From contig OZ024894.1 of the NCBI GenBank assembly GCA_964017195.1, forward strand, positions 3,986,847 to 4,050,846: DNA of 64,000 nt, written 5' to 3'. Below are positions 1 to 48,680 of the stretch, piece after piece. Within the stretch, counting starts at the first letter, position 1; every line of letters starts with the position of its first letter. Position numbers and translations under genes: made by a program. The notes below the pieces were generated by a model. That model was not told where the DNA came from. It did not search any database and saw only the letters and a program-made list of their open reading frames with translations. This DNA is from Siderastrea radians. Its lineage: Eukaryota; Cnidaria; Anthozoa; Scleractinia; Rhizangiidae.

Positions 1-2011
1 AGGGAGGGGGAGGGGTGGAATGACAGCCAAACGCGAAATTTTTTTCCTCTTTAGCAATGCATCTAGGGTGGCCAGAATTGTTAAACGTTGTCGGTTTTTA
101 CCCACCATATAGACCGGTATAAGTTACGATTTAAAGCTATCAAACACATCAAACTATTTGACCTACCAGTGATCAACAATGTCGATACTTAGGACACGTT
201 TTGGTGGCCTCATCCGAAATAGAAGACAATATACTAATATATAGATTTAGCCAAGCCTAAAAGCGGAGCCCCCCTTTTTGTTTTGTCTGTTTTTTGCTTT
301 TGTTTTGTTTTTGCTGGTAGTTATTAATTTGTGAAAATACTCTCATCCAAGTCGTTTTATTAAAAAAATTAAAAACAAAGAAAAAAAAGAAAAAAATTCT
401 TGCTCCCGCTGAGTGTCGAACCCGCCTCGTCGGCGTGAGGTGCCGGTAACTAATCCACTAGGCCACGGGCGTTAGACATTGTTTCAGCACTTAATTTTAA
501 TACTTATTTCTTTCTTCGTGACAAGCTGCCTATCAGCATGAAAATGCTGGTGTTTTTCCTGGCAAAATGTGTTCGAAACGCCGTAAAAACCATGGTTGTG
601 GACAGAAAAAGCCAAAAAGCACTAGCTCTGCTATATTTGGCGTCGAAACCGCTGCGAAAAGCTGCGAACTCAAGCGGTGTGCCGACCGAGTTTGAACAGA
701 ACCGACGAGGCAAATTTGAACTTTTTGCCTGAACTTTATCGCCGAATTTCTTTCGCCTAGATTGAACTTTTCCCCTTCCACCAAAAAGACAACTGAGTGT
801 TCTTTTCAACTTTTTTTTTCCATTAACAAATTTGTTTTTGACTTTTGTTGTCTTTGCTTGTTTTGCTACAACGCGGGTCAACATGCGATTTCGCGCCGAA
901 AACACACGGGATTCAGCACAGGGTTATATCCAGTGTAGGAAGTGTATTGGTAGGCCTGTGGTGCGGACGGACGGACGTACGGATGTACGGACGGACGGTC
1001 ACGTGACTACTACGTCACTACCAAAATTTTTTGGCTTGATAGATTACCAAATTTCCTTAGCAATGGAGCTCCGCTGACGCGCTAGCGCGCTGGCTCCGCT
1101 ATTACAGTTTTCTCAGTTTGGAGATTATGATTCCTTTCGCTCAGTAATGTACCCACCATAACAAAATGAACGGAATGCGGTCCGAACGTTTTGGTTCATT
1201 CAAAACAGAAAAACATATGTTCTTTTAGGGAGTCAGTATTCTGGGTATTCCTCATGAACCTTAATAGGAATAGCCAGAATAGTCCTAACAAGGTAATGTG
1301 CCTGAGCCTCTTCTTTCATCTCTGCACACAATTTAAGACGTATCCGGCAAGGTGCAAACCCTGAAGTATTCGCATTTTAAATCTCAAGCTCAAAAATGTT
1401 TTTCTTAAAACTTGTGTAAGGCAAACTGAGAAACTGAGCTGAGTATCATGAAATATGTAGTTCACCAAAGTCAGTCTGTCGGTATGTACTGACTGCAGAA
1501 TCTCTTATTTGCCATCGTTAGAAACAAAAGAGATATTTCGGCGGCTATCCTAGTCGCAAAGTTTACATGCATATAGAGGCTTGAAGAAATCAGGTTGATT
1601 TTCGGCAAATATGGAGGCAGACTACAGTTCGTAATGTGCTGGCCAGGTAAGAACGACAGTCAACAAAAGTCAAACTCTTCAAGAGCATAAGAGAGTCAAT
1701 GAGAGTTCACGAATTAGAGGCCAAAAGACAGCGAGAGTTTTAACTACCGTCGATTGTAATTAAAATCCGAGGAGGTTCAAACTCTTCAAGACAGACATCC
1801 CCAGAGCGCACGCGAGTTTCAACTAATCCGAAGCCAAATGATAGCAAGGTGACTTGAACTTTGAAGAGTATTCCGTTCTTGTTTGGTCCATATGAGAATG
1901 AAAAGAATCACTGACTAATGAATTTTCCAATTTTATCATTATTATTTTTTTAATGCCACCAAAAAAAGGGGGGGCTAAAGCACCCTCAGCCCACCCCTCG
2001 CGCGGTCCCTG
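1..2011. mobile_element. CAGGGACC-type non-autonomous element, copy 1 (left end outside window)
   Basis: This stretch aligns by eye with 8068-9402: the blocks around 60-230 and 1105-1990 recur there in the same order and orientation with moderate divergence. It ends in a G-run, a block reading CCCTCAGCCCACCCC, and GCGCGGTCCCTG. That end is the inverse of the CAGGGACCGCGC that starts copy 2. The left end lies before base 1. A separate repeat of about 870 bp has been inserted at about 233-1103. No coding frame is convincing. The short CAGGG termini recall hAT elements, but that assignment is inference. Confidence 0.65.
233..1103. mobile_element. Repeat nested inside element copy 1, with tRNA-like module and CGGA tract
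   Basis: This block is absent from the matching position of copy 2 (near 8393), so it is an insertion. Its ends carry short inverted pieces, AAGCGGAGCC near 262 and GGCTCCGCTATT near 1091. Inside are an A-rich tract (360-400), a tRNA-like segment on the minus strand (about 404-475) with a B-box-like GGGTTCGA, and a CGGA/CGTA-rich simple repeat at 963-1000. The predicted T-stem pairs poorly, so I do not call a tRNA gene. ORFs inside are not coding-like. Confidence 0.5.
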
Positions 2012-2283
2012 TGGCAGCTTCCATTTGAATGTTCACACTTCAAGATTTCATCCGCTGACTCAAAAATTGGAACCACCCTGTATAACTTAATAAACAGTAC
2101 CACAGGGAAGTACTGCTCAATAGCTTTCATTTGAATGGTCACACTATAGGATTTCATCCACAGAGTCCAAAGTTAAAACAATCTTGTATAGCGTAACAAA
2201 CAGCACCACAAAAAAGTACTGCTCAGTAGCTTTCATTTGAATGGTCACACTTTAGGATTTCATCCACAGACACAACAGGTGGG
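2011..2283 (+). repeat. 106-bp satellite array A (about 2.5 units)
   Basis: Units start near AGCTTTCATTTGAATGGTC and contain GGATTTCATCCACAGA and AATAAACAGCACCACA. Starts at 2122 and 2228 are exactly 106 bp apart. The same satellite recurs at 42.05-42.69, 46.80-47.04 and 47.59-48.06 kb in the same orientation, and once inverted at 26.06 kb. Confidence 0.85.
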
Positions 2284-4707
2284 ACCGCGTCCATTTCAGT
2301 ATTTACGAATTATTCGGTGCATCATGGGTTGCCGTCAGTTGTCCGCAGCAATTTCAGCGATTGAAAAACGCAAAACATGTGGAAATCGCAATAACCGTGC
2401 TCGCAATTCAACTGTTGCACGCAAAAACCGCGAGTCCACATTTTTGACACAATGTAGATACTGCGTAGCGCTACTGAAGATGATTTTAGAACAGAGAGAG
2501 TTGTCTGTTCTAATTTCAGACGCAATAATGGCTTTCTTGGGTTCGGTCACGGCGCGCGCTATTCTGCGAACATTTGGTTGCTAAGCAAACATAAAATTAT
2601 CTTGCTGTTGCTAGTTTACCTCAATACTACTACCGACTTTTTCCACTGGCACCAAGTATAGGAACTGCTTGGGCAATTTAGGTATGTTTTCATGATAGCT
2701 CAATTTCTTAAGATCTCCTCTTATACATAGCTGTGGGGACGGCCCATTATTCTTAGCTGAGTAAAAATGGATCGTAAATAATTCAACGTATAATTTTTGT
2801 CTGATTTTCTGAATAGAATTTATTTGCTGGATAGAAAGTCGAAAGACAAACTGAGATTTGGTTAGTTTTTTTAAGAAATCTCAAAGAAATATTGTTGAAA
2901 ACTTTGTTCCGAATAATTTTGAAACTTTACTATGAATGAGATCCATTGATTTTCGGCTCTGATAATAATAATAATAATAATATTTAAAACTTATATAGCG
3001 CAAATTAACATATAAATATGATCAAATGCGCTTTCCAACTGAGTTATTAAAACGAAAACGGTAAAAAATAAAAGTTATGTTAACTTATAAAAATTACAAT
3101 AAAAAAGTACAGTTAAAAGATAAAAATAATATCACCAATAATCTAAGCTTGATAAAAACTACTAAATCTTATCCTACATTAAAAACAATTCTAAAAAGCA
3201 ATTCTAAAAAGATGAGTTTGATGATAATGAGGTTGAGTTTGATGATATTATAATAATGTGTTCAAATCATGGACTTTGTTCATAATCAAATGAAGTGAAA
3301 TCGGAGTTTTTTAACTCTTCAAAAGATACCTTGGTTCGACTGAAACTGTGGACAATAAGGCTAAGAAAGGTTGTCAGTTTTGAGATGCGGGAGAGCATAA
3401 CCATCTTATGTAGAATTTTAGGCTACAATTAAACTGCCTTAATTTTTGTATGGGCCTTCAATTCATTCAACTAAAGAGCATTGCCCAAAGTTTTCATTAT
3501 TCAAAGGATCTGTTTTCTTTAGACTCAGTTATTTTGATTGTAGTGACTTGGATTTGTTTGCCATTTTCATGGCCGGGAAATTGGTTAGTCCACGGTGTGT
3601 GCAAATGGTAAGCAAAACGAAGCAATCCCCCCCCCTCCCCCCTGCCTTTTCACGCTTATTCGCTTATTCACGCTTATTCACTCGCGAGAGTGCCCTCCCC
3701 CCTTATAAAAAACTTAGCTACGGGCCTGATGATCTGAGCCAAGAAGAGTAAGCGGGATGAGAGTAGCAGACGGCCGCACAACCATCATGCTTTGGAAGAG
3801 TTCTGTGTCAGAACGAAGGACACATCAGAGAAAACAAACTTTGGGCTGTGTTCTTTCAATGAACTGGAGGTCCCATGCCGCAATTATTTACAATTATTGT
3901 TTTCGTCCAAAACGGTATGGGGTAGAGTAAAAACCACTTTTCTGCTCAAATCTGTCAAAATTGTACGACCCAGACCATGACTTTTCAATCTCAGAGGCTA
4001 ATAATTTTATCAAAAACTGTTAGAGGGACAAAACTCACTTTCTCCTTACAAATCTCTTAAATTCGTACGACCCATAACTTTTTAGCTCAATTTGAAAATC
4101 AAAGCACCAACCTCTCGATGCATCCTGAGGGTAAGAAAGACCGTTTCCCCCCTCTCCAAACGGCGCCTTTTCTGCGCTTGAAAGATACGAAAGGGTAGGG
4201 AAATGTACTGCTTTAGTTATGATTAACGTGGGGTCGATAAAATGTAGCTGAAACTAAAACATGTAGCAGTTATTCCAGGTAACAAAAATGTTTGTATTAA
4301 TTTGGCAGAAGTCGCAACGCAAAAATAAGCAAAAACTTGGAGCTTCCAACTAACATGCCGCGGCGATCTGCTGTTTTTGGCTTATATTTTAGGTATCAGG
4401 GCGAACAATTTTTGTTTTAGATATATAAAGGGGTGTCATTTCGATGAAGATAAGTATATTTAAGGGTAAGGTTTTGAAACTCGTGGCCGAGTCTCCCCGT
4501 ACAAAAGTTTAGTGGGTACCTCTCGTGGGAAAGTGGGCCAAAACAAAAAGATATGGCGCTCATTTCTGAATAAGCGGTAAGCCTATATTTTAATGTAGCC
4601 ATAAACTTTTCGGGGGGCGGCAAAGACTAAATTGTCGCCTACATCATCATCTCTGCTAACGTATTCTAACCTGGAATACAATTTTTTATTATCAGTGATT
4701 AGCAGAG
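2284..4707. other. Intergenic DNA without a recognisable gene
   Basis: I see no supported gene. There is an ATA/AAT microsatellite at about 2962-2982, followed by a TTATATAGCGC-type motif common at repeat ends, and C-rich tracts at 3628-3650 and 3690-3705. Short ORFs here lack coding character. A short inverted pair (CATCTCTGCTAA near 4648, TTAGCAGAGATG near 4698) lies just before the GIY-YIG start codon. Confidence 0.5.
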
Positions 4708-7082
4708 ATGAAGAGGTCCGAGGAAGATGCTAGTAAAGAAATAGAGGTAAATCAAGATCACTTAAAAGTCGTTAAATTTTACCGCGAGAAGATGAACTTA
4801 CAACCTCTTCACAGTGCGCTCAAGAGTTTCAACGTACAGGATGGATCAAGAATGTCCGGAGTTTACGAGATTTGTAGAAACAACGAGGTGAGGGACAATC
4901 TCTCCTTAAAAAATTAATTGAATGAGCCACTCACGATGAAAGCTAATGAAGACTATTAAAACGGCTTTCAGTCGAATTGTGTTGAGGTTAGGGCGGTTTT
5001 CAGTGACGTACAACCAAAATAAACCAACGTAATCATTCGACCAGAACGAGGAGCAGACCAACATATACCGTATTTACTCGATTAAGTGCCGCCCCCGATT
5101 AAGCGCCGCCCTCAATTAAGCGCCGCCCTCAATTAAGCGCCGCATAAGGGGCTGTTTACATGGGGAGAGGAAGATCCTAGCACTAGGAAGATCCTAGAAG
5201 GCGAAATAAATTTTCGTTTGGTTTACATGCAAAAATTTCGGTCGGGGTGGTTGCTGGAAATCGAATAAAACTGTCGGTCATAAGGAGCTGAACGCCCGGC
5301 TGCCGCCATATTTGTTTTTCTGTCCCTAGTACTAGGATCTTCCGAGCGAAGGCCGTTTCACATGGTGCCAGGATCTTCCTAGCGCTAGGATCTTCCTATC
5401 CCTCAGCTAGGAAGATCCTAGTGCTAGAAAGATCCTAGCACTAGGGCCAAGTACAACATTTTGCATGTAAACTGAATACAGAAAACATATGGCGCTAGTA
5501 TGATCCGCCTTCTAGGATCTTCCTAGCGCTAGGATCTTCCTCCCTACATGTAAACAGTCCCTAAGAGAGTAAAAGTATTAAAGAGCGCCGCCCTCGAATA
5601 AGCGCTGCATTCATCCACAACAATGCGGCGCCTAATCGAAGCATCAGTGTTGGAGGAGCCAAACTAATAAACAAGTACGGTACAAGTCAATCTAAACCAG
5701 CCCCCGAAATTTATTTTCCTGTATTATCATGCTTTTCAGTTCGAATTGGGTATATTTCATTATTTTTTCTTTGTTAACAATTGCTTGTTATCGTTTACAA
5801 ATATTATGATTTTTTAAAGAGCGCTGCCCTCAAATAAGCGCCGCATCTGAAACACTAAAAATTTAAAGAGCGCCGCGGCGCGCTCAGGGCGGCGGGAATT
5901 AAAACGCGTACGAGCAAGTCACAGTTGGTTTTGATTTTACATCTATTGTTTGAAAACTGCATGGCGCTAATGTTTTAAGCTAATCACAGAGCGTAGTAGT
6001 GCAAGACGAAAGCGAACGCAAATTTTTTTGACAGATAAGTGAAAACTGGAAAAACTGCTAGGTCTATCAGTTTAATGCGGGCAAGGCGAGGTTATTAGAG
6101 TGACGGGCTTTTTTGACTAGGAACGGTAGCTCGATTTTTAGTCTCAACCATAGTGTTTTGGCCTTCCGAAAAAGAAAGGAATTAAGACGGAATCCATCAG
6201 GAAATTGAGTAATCAGTGGACAAAAATCTTGTACCAGAATAATTTAAAGTTTATCGCATTCTTTTTTACAATTTTTAAGAGCTTTTGACGTAATTAGTTA
6301 TCTGTAATAACACCAAAGACAATTTCTTATGGGAGCCCGTGAAATTAAATTTCAAATTTCACAGGAATTGTGTAAACACGGGTAAAATAGGTAAATTTTT
6401 ATGCGTAAGATTTCATTTTGTGAAATTTGAAATTTATTTTCTCCGGCTCCCATAAGAAATTGTCTTTGGGGTTATTACAGATAACAAATTACATCCATAG
6501 CTCTCAAAAAATGTAAAAAAGGATGCGATATGCATTAAATTATTCTGGTACAAGATTTTTGTCCACTGAAAATTAAAATTACTCAATTTCCTAATGGATT
6601 TCGTCTTAAGTTTTTCCATGTTAGGAAAATTTTAGGTGAAATTTCGCCAAAGAACACTATAGTTTTCCATCACAATTCGGTAATTCCGAATTGCGGCTGT
6701 TAATGCCTTCTGAACAGATATTCCATCGAAATGATCCGTTGGTTGCCCCAGATAGATGTAAATGTTAATTCTGTTTGGCTTGGACCTATAATAGTGAGTT
6801 TCTTTTTCACAGGTAATTTACATTGGCGGAAACCCGTATTTCAGTAACATCCGGGACTGTCTAAACGCCCATTTCAGCGGGAATGACGGACTTCCGATTG
6901 GCCGATACCTGAGTGGTCCGGGAAAACGGCGATGGAAAAATATCACCGTGCGATGGCTAACGTGTTTGAATCCGCCTGAAATCGTGTATTATTTGCTAGA
7001 GGATTATCAGATAAGACACGGAGGTTTGCCAATTTACAACAACGCACCTAACCCAGACACGAGGGACTGGGACTCGGAATAA
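4708..7082 (+). CDS. Two-exon GIY-YIG nuclease-fold protein, 149 aa
   Basis: Exon 1 is 4708-4887 and exon 2 is 6813-7082. The intron (4888-6812) is GT-AG, phase 0. The start is the first ATG after an in-frame TGA at 4696. The spliced protein shows the GIY-YIG signature: G51-V52-Y53, then nine residues, then Y63-I64-G65. It continues with R74 and H80 in the following helix, E123 in a YYLLEDY block (candidate metal-binding Glu), and N136/N137 after GLPIY. These are the positions where GIY-YIG enzymes keep their catalytic Arg, His/Tyr, Glu and Asn. The intron splits the signature itself, so neither exon is recognisable alone. It has no signal peptide or membrane segment. The domain fills almost the whole protein, unlike SLX1 or ANKLE1, the usual animal GIY-YIG proteins. 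Nuclease activity is inferred. The intron is packed with MITEs. Confidence 0.8.
5081..5912. repeat. AAGCGCCGCC-type repeat in GIY-YIG intron, split by a MITE
   Basis: Short tandem units of the type AATTAAGCGCCGCCCTC occur at 5087-5144, 5580-5632 and 5815-5912, preceded by ACCGTATTTACTCGATTAAG. The 5145-5564 palindromic MITE interrupts the first block. The segment lies wholly in the intron of the GIY-YIG gene. Confidence 0.6.
5145..5564. mobile_element. MITE with GTTTACATG ends and CTAGGATCTTCC palindrome arrays
   Basis: The ends are inverted: TAAGGGGCTGTTTACATG at 5145 and CATGTAAACAGTCCCTAA ending at 5564. Just inside each end, and in the middle (5375-5445), are arrays of the near-palindromic unit AGGATCTTCCTAG, which can form several alternative hairpins. 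The layout matches the element at 56350-56573, although the unit sequence differs. Confidence 0.75.
6149..6668. mobile_element. Foldback MITE in GIY-YIG intron
   Basis: Left arm (about 6149-6338) and right arm (about 6441-6668) are inverted copies. Both contain CATAAGAAATTGTCTTTGG and TACAAGATTTTTGTCCACTG, read in opposite directions. A second inner pair (CAAATTTCAC near 6352 and GTGAAATTTG near 6419) closes toward the loop. No coding content. Confidence 0.8.
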
Positions 7083-8067
7083 GTTGTGAAAAGGAGACAC
7101 GTGATCTAAAAAACACATATCCTGGAAAAATTTCAACTTTTCTTTCGGAATCCATTTTCTTTTCTACTCTTTTAACACACTTTGCTATTTTTTCTCACCT
7201 TAGTCAGGACATTTTTAGTTAGAAGTTTTCTTGGAAGTTTGTCCTAAGAGGGCTTTATGCGTAGCCGTGTGATATTCCAGCTTTCAGTTTTACCAGAATC
7301 TCGAGCTTGGTCAAAAAAAGGTAAAAATGCTTTTAAGTTGTAATGTTGTGGATATGGACAAGAATAAGATGGACAAGAATAAAATTTATTTGATGACTTT
7401 GTGTCATTTGATATACAACGTTGACGTTGCTGACGACAATCAGTTCAGTCAACACACAAAAGTCCAATGTTCTCTCTGTTGCTGCATTATTTTATCGACG
7501 TCCTTCGTTGTCAAAATATAGCCTGTGAACAGGCTCTCTCTCAAAAACAAAAAGGAAAAAGCGTCCTCCGGTTACCACGATCTGTACTACCAGCAATGGC
7601 AAAAAATTACGAATTTCAGAAATTTCAAATTTATTGTTTCCACACAAAAAGTCATTAAACAGCCGTCGTAGTTCATGTAGGCCACGTGGACTGTATATGT
7701 TGTCCACTCTTTCACTCGCTCGTCCTTTTGATGCCTAATCCACGCTTATAGTGGCCGGCATAAGGTCTGAGTGAGTGTGAGGTTTGTGTAGCAGGTAGTT
7801 TTATTACAGGGCTGGTGGACACGGGTACTGTTTAGGCAGACCATCTTCTGCAGACCGAATCCTGGCTGATTTTCTTTTAACGTTTATTTCAGGGTGATGA
7901 AGCCCTGATTTGCGTTTTTCATTACCTTAAACCAGACTAAACTATCGTTCACTTTTTCAGGCCTAGTAAACGTCCAAGCATTTATCTAGCTCTGTTGTAC
8001 TGTTTGGCTTCAGGAATAAATCACCATTTACGTTAAGGTTAATATTTGGTGAATTACTATCAGAAAC
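7083..8067. other. 3' flank of the GIY-YIG gene, no gene seen
   Basis: Nothing coding is recognised. The first few hundred bases are probably the 3' untranslated region of the GIY-YIG gene, with AATAAAATT at 7378 as a possible polyadenylation signal. Short ORFs near 7327-7700 look random. Confidence 0.4.
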
Positions 8068-9402
8068 AGGGACCGCGCGGTCTATTTTGAAGTGGGGGGG
8101 GGGGGGGGGAGGGGGCTAGTAGTAGGGGTGAAGTAGGGGCGGAGGTGGTGCAAAAATTTTGCTTTCTCTAGTGAATAATTAACAATGCGTCTAGGGCGGC
8201 CAAGTGTGTTAAAAGTTGTCAGTTTATACCAGGAGGTGTCCTGATTTTTAACCTTAATACACACTAATAAGTAACGGATCAAAGTATGCTAAGGGTATCA
8301 AACTCTTCGACTTACCACTGATTAATAATGTCGTTACTTAGAACACGTTTTAGTGGCCTAATCCGAAATAGAAGACAATATACAGTTACTGTTTTCTTAG
8401 TTTGGAGATAATTCCTTTCGCTCAGTAATTTACCCACGATAACAATGAAATGTACGGAATGCGGGTGGAATGTTTAGGTTTACTCAGAATACGAAAAATT
8501 GCATTCTGTTAGGGAGTAGGAGTCTATTATTCCTAAATAGGAATAGGAATAGCCAGGATGTTTCCAAAATAATGTGCCTGGGCCTCTTCTTTCATCTCTA
8601 CACACATTTTAAGACGTATCCGGCCGGATACGTACTCCCATTTAGGATCTCAAACTCAAAAACAGTTTTCTTAAAACTTGTGCAAGCAAACCTGTTATCA
8701 TTACAGAATAGGGCCAACCGGAGAAAACTGAGCTGAGTGTCATGAAATATATAATTCACCAATTCAGTCTGTCCATATGTCCTGACTTCTGAACGCCTTA
8801 TTTGTCATCGTTAAGAGCGAAAGAGATATTTCGGCAGCTATCCTAGTTACAAAGTTTACATGCATATAGTGAGGCTTGAAGAAGTCACGTTGATTTCCAG
8901 CAAATATCTAGGCACGCTGTTGCCGATAACCCTATCTGGAGACAGACTACAGATTTTAATGCCCGGGCTAGACAAGAACGAGAGTCGACAAAGGTTCAAA
9001 CTCTTTGAGAGCAGAAAGACCGTCATTGAGAGTTCACAAGAGTTACAGCCCAAACGACAGCGAAAGTTTTAACTTCCGTGGATTGTAATTAAGATCTGAG
9101 CAGGTTCAAACTCTTCAAGATAGAGTCCCCTAGATTGATATTCAACTAATCCGAAGCCAGATTATAGCAAGGCGATTTGAACTCTTGTAGAGTATTCCGT
9201 TTCTATTCCATTTTTGTTTGGTCCATATGAAAGTTAGATCTAACTGGGGAAAACTATGTACTGGTTAACCCTGAAACTAATCACTCACTAATAAATTTTC
9301 CGACTTCCTCATTATTATTATTTTTATTATGGCTCCAAAAAGTGGGGGGGGGGGGGGGGGGGGCTAAAGCCCCCTCAGCCCACCCCTTGCGCGGTGCCTG
9401 AG
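8068..9402. mobile_element. CAGGGACC-type non-autonomous element, copy 2 (complete)
   Basis: It starts with CAGGGACCGCGCGG and ends with TTGCGCGGTGCCTG, an imperfect inverted pair. Both ends carry long G-runs (8093-8110 and 9344-9362). AGAAA lies immediately outside both ends and may be the remnant of a target duplication. The body matches copy 1 at the window start. No transposase frame is visible. Confidence 0.65.
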
Positions 9403-11053
9403 AAAACGAACTGTGGTTCGTGAAACGCCAAGGTTCCATAGTATCTCACATCTCGGTAGTCAGTTAATTTAGAGAAGAAGAATAAAAAATGAGTTTGAAA
9501 CCACTCAAATTGACCGCCATCTTGAAGCGGGGCGTAACTGAAAAATTAAGCATTTCCGGCATGGTTGAACCTGCTAGCTAGGAGCAAACTAAAAGACTCC
9601 CGTTGGTATAGCAAGGGCAAGGGAAAGCAAACCTCCCTGCCCCATCCATACGGCAAAACGCCGGAAGATCTGTCGAAAAGAAAAGAAAAAAAAAGAAAAT
9701 TCCTGTTAACGAAGATTTTGACTTTGCATCAGTCAAAATTTACCAAAAAATGCCGAATTTTTTTTCACCCCAGAAATACTCATCTGTTTTCATTGCGTCA
9801 AATTTTGACGAATTATAGAATTAAAGGGAAGGGTTCACGGTTTAGCGCATGCTCATGAATTTAAATGCTGTTTTTTCGCCTGTGCACCGCTGTAGCAAGT
9901 ACGCAAGCAATATTATTTCATAACATTGTTAAAGAACCAATCAGAAGCGAGTAGATTGCTCGGGTGTGAAATTTTCTCACCAAAGTTTCGCAGGCACTTG
10001 ACCAAAGCGCGTGCAAATAGCGGTAAATTCATCAACCGTGGAATAAAACCTTCGGGTCAACAATAAATTCAACGTTGGCAGTGTTGGTGTAATCCACTAA
10101 TATTTCCTGCGAATTTAGTCCTCCGCCGTTCTACTATAATATGCGATCGCTGAGATACATGTGAGTGGGATTATTAACCAATATAATTACTAATTAATCG
10201 GAAAAAAGTAATTTGATTAATGCACATGCGCCGTGCCGTGAACCTGTCCCTTTAATTAATAATATGGGTGACAAATTGGTCCTTAATTTTGGCGCGAAAT
10301 TTCAGCGTTAATTTATAATTTCACATGTGAAATTACAAAATTGCTATGGCAACGGGTCTATAGCTCAGCGCCAAGATGGCGTCCAGGTTGATGAAGATGT
10401 TTTGTGCAGAACTAAAGCTATTCTGGAAATATTCATTGAGAACTCAATCGGTAATCTGTTATCTTTTAATTGACTGAACTTCTCAGAAATCAACTGCGAG
10501 TCAAAAAGAATTGATTATTTGTGATAGTGTGACAGCGAAAATTTTTGAACGGCGAGCCAGTTGCTGATCGAGTGATTGACCGCGAACTCGGAGAAGTAAT
10601 TCCGTGGATTTGGGCACTTCTTCGAATGAAATAAAGGTCAGTTTTAAATACAAATTTGCTTCCGAACTTTACTTTCGTTAAAACAAGTTTTCTGTGCGTA
10701 TTTTGAATGCATTTGTGAAGCCTTCTGAGCCTTGCTCGAAGGAGCAACATGGTGCTCGATTCAGTGAATTTGCCGGATAAAACGCGGATAACCTTTGCCA
10801 AGCGATTTGCTTTGGTACTTTTCAAGTAAAAATTCAGAGTCTGGTGTATTTTGCTGTTGGTTACAGATACACGAAATCGTCAAAGCGTGGTAAAAACTTC
10901 CCACAAGATTTTTTCATTATTTCACTCAGAAAAATGTGAACTTTAGCCAATCTGTGTGCTTTAAACTTTTCAATGCTTAGAGTTCTCGACACGATAAACA
11001 AGTCAAAACCCTGACGATTGTGAGCGTAATTTGTCACCCATGATATTAATAGG
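9403..11053. other. Intergenic region with one TTAA MITE, no gene seen
   Basis: Apart from the element at 9825-10251 I see no supported feature. ORFs at 9565-9858 and 10490-10825 have no recognisable domain and no coding-like composition. Confidence 0.4.
9825..10251. mobile_element. MITE with TTAA target duplication
   Basis: It is flanked by TTAA at 9821-9824 and 10252-10255. The ends are inverted: AGGGAAGGGTTCACGG on the left and CCGTGAACCTGTCCCT on the right, continuing into CGCATG-containing arms. TTAA target use is typical of piggyBac-like and some other families; assignment is inference. Confidence 0.7.
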
Positions 11054-11212
11054 TAATCAAATGGTATACTCGTGAAATTAGGAAATAATTTCACTTGCGT
11101 TTTGTCAAAATTCTAATAATTTCCCTCGCCTAAAGGCTCGGGAAATTATTAGAATTTTGACAAAACGCAAGTGAAATTATTTCCTAATTTCACTCGTCAC
11201 CATTTGATTACA
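11054..11212. repeat. Near-perfect long hairpin upstream of NEK1
   Basis: Arms 11072-11125 and 11140-11193 are perfect 54-bp inverted copies around a 14-nt spacer. They are extended outward by imperfect pairing of TAATCAAATGGT (11054) with ACCATTTGATTA (ending near 11212). It would form a very stable stem in single-stranded DNA or RNA. Confidence 0.9.
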
Positions 11213-11269
11213 CATACAAATTTGTTGTGGTGAATAAAGAAAATCCTCTTTTGTGATACTATGTATTTC

Positions 11270-11442
11270 GCATTCTCGTCCCCAGAGCCCACGATCTTTT
11301 TGGTCTGCGCCAGGGATCGAGACCATCGGTTACAAAAATGGGCAGCTATTGCGCTTGCGCGGACCGCTTGCGCGTTGCCCCTGCCAGAGGTCTCGATCCT
11401 TGGCGCAGACTAAAAGGATCGTGGGCTCTGGGGACGAGAATG
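11270..11442. mobile_element. 173-bp palindromic MITE with 8-bp target duplication
   Basis: The ends are GCATTCTCGTCCCCAGAG and CTCTGGGGACGAGAATG. Direct repeats TGTATTTC (11262-11269 and 11443-11450) flank it exactly, an 8-bp target duplication as made by hAT or P elements. It lies about 300 bp before the NEK1 start codon, so it sits in or next to the promoter. Confidence 0.85.
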
Positions 11443-11746
11443 TGTATTTCCATATTCCTGAAGATTCCTGAATGGCAAGTCCAGTTCACTTTTAAATTTT
11501 CCTTTATCTTCATTTTGCGCACGCTTCACTAGAAAATCCGCTAACCAAATTTTCGCTCTATGCAGGCTCAAAGCTAACGAGATTTCTCCTTCGGGCGCCA
11601 TTTTACAAACTTTTCCTTCGTTACGTTGTTTTAGTAACAAGGGATCTCACGGAAACCCTTAGTTTCAGCACAGGGCTGTAGACATGCAAAAAGAGCTTCA
11701 GTCCATCAAAGAAAAGAGGCACTGGGAGACTTAACCGGCGTAAATC

Positions 11747-48680
<36,934 letters not shown>

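Noticed and set aside
404..475. tRNA gene on the minus strand
   Set aside because: It has tRNA-like boxes, but the T-stem and acceptor stem pair poorly and it lies inside a repeat insertion; treated as tRNA-derived repeat.
2237..2584. 115-aa ORF
   Set aside because: Starts inside satellite A and shows no domain or coding-like composition.
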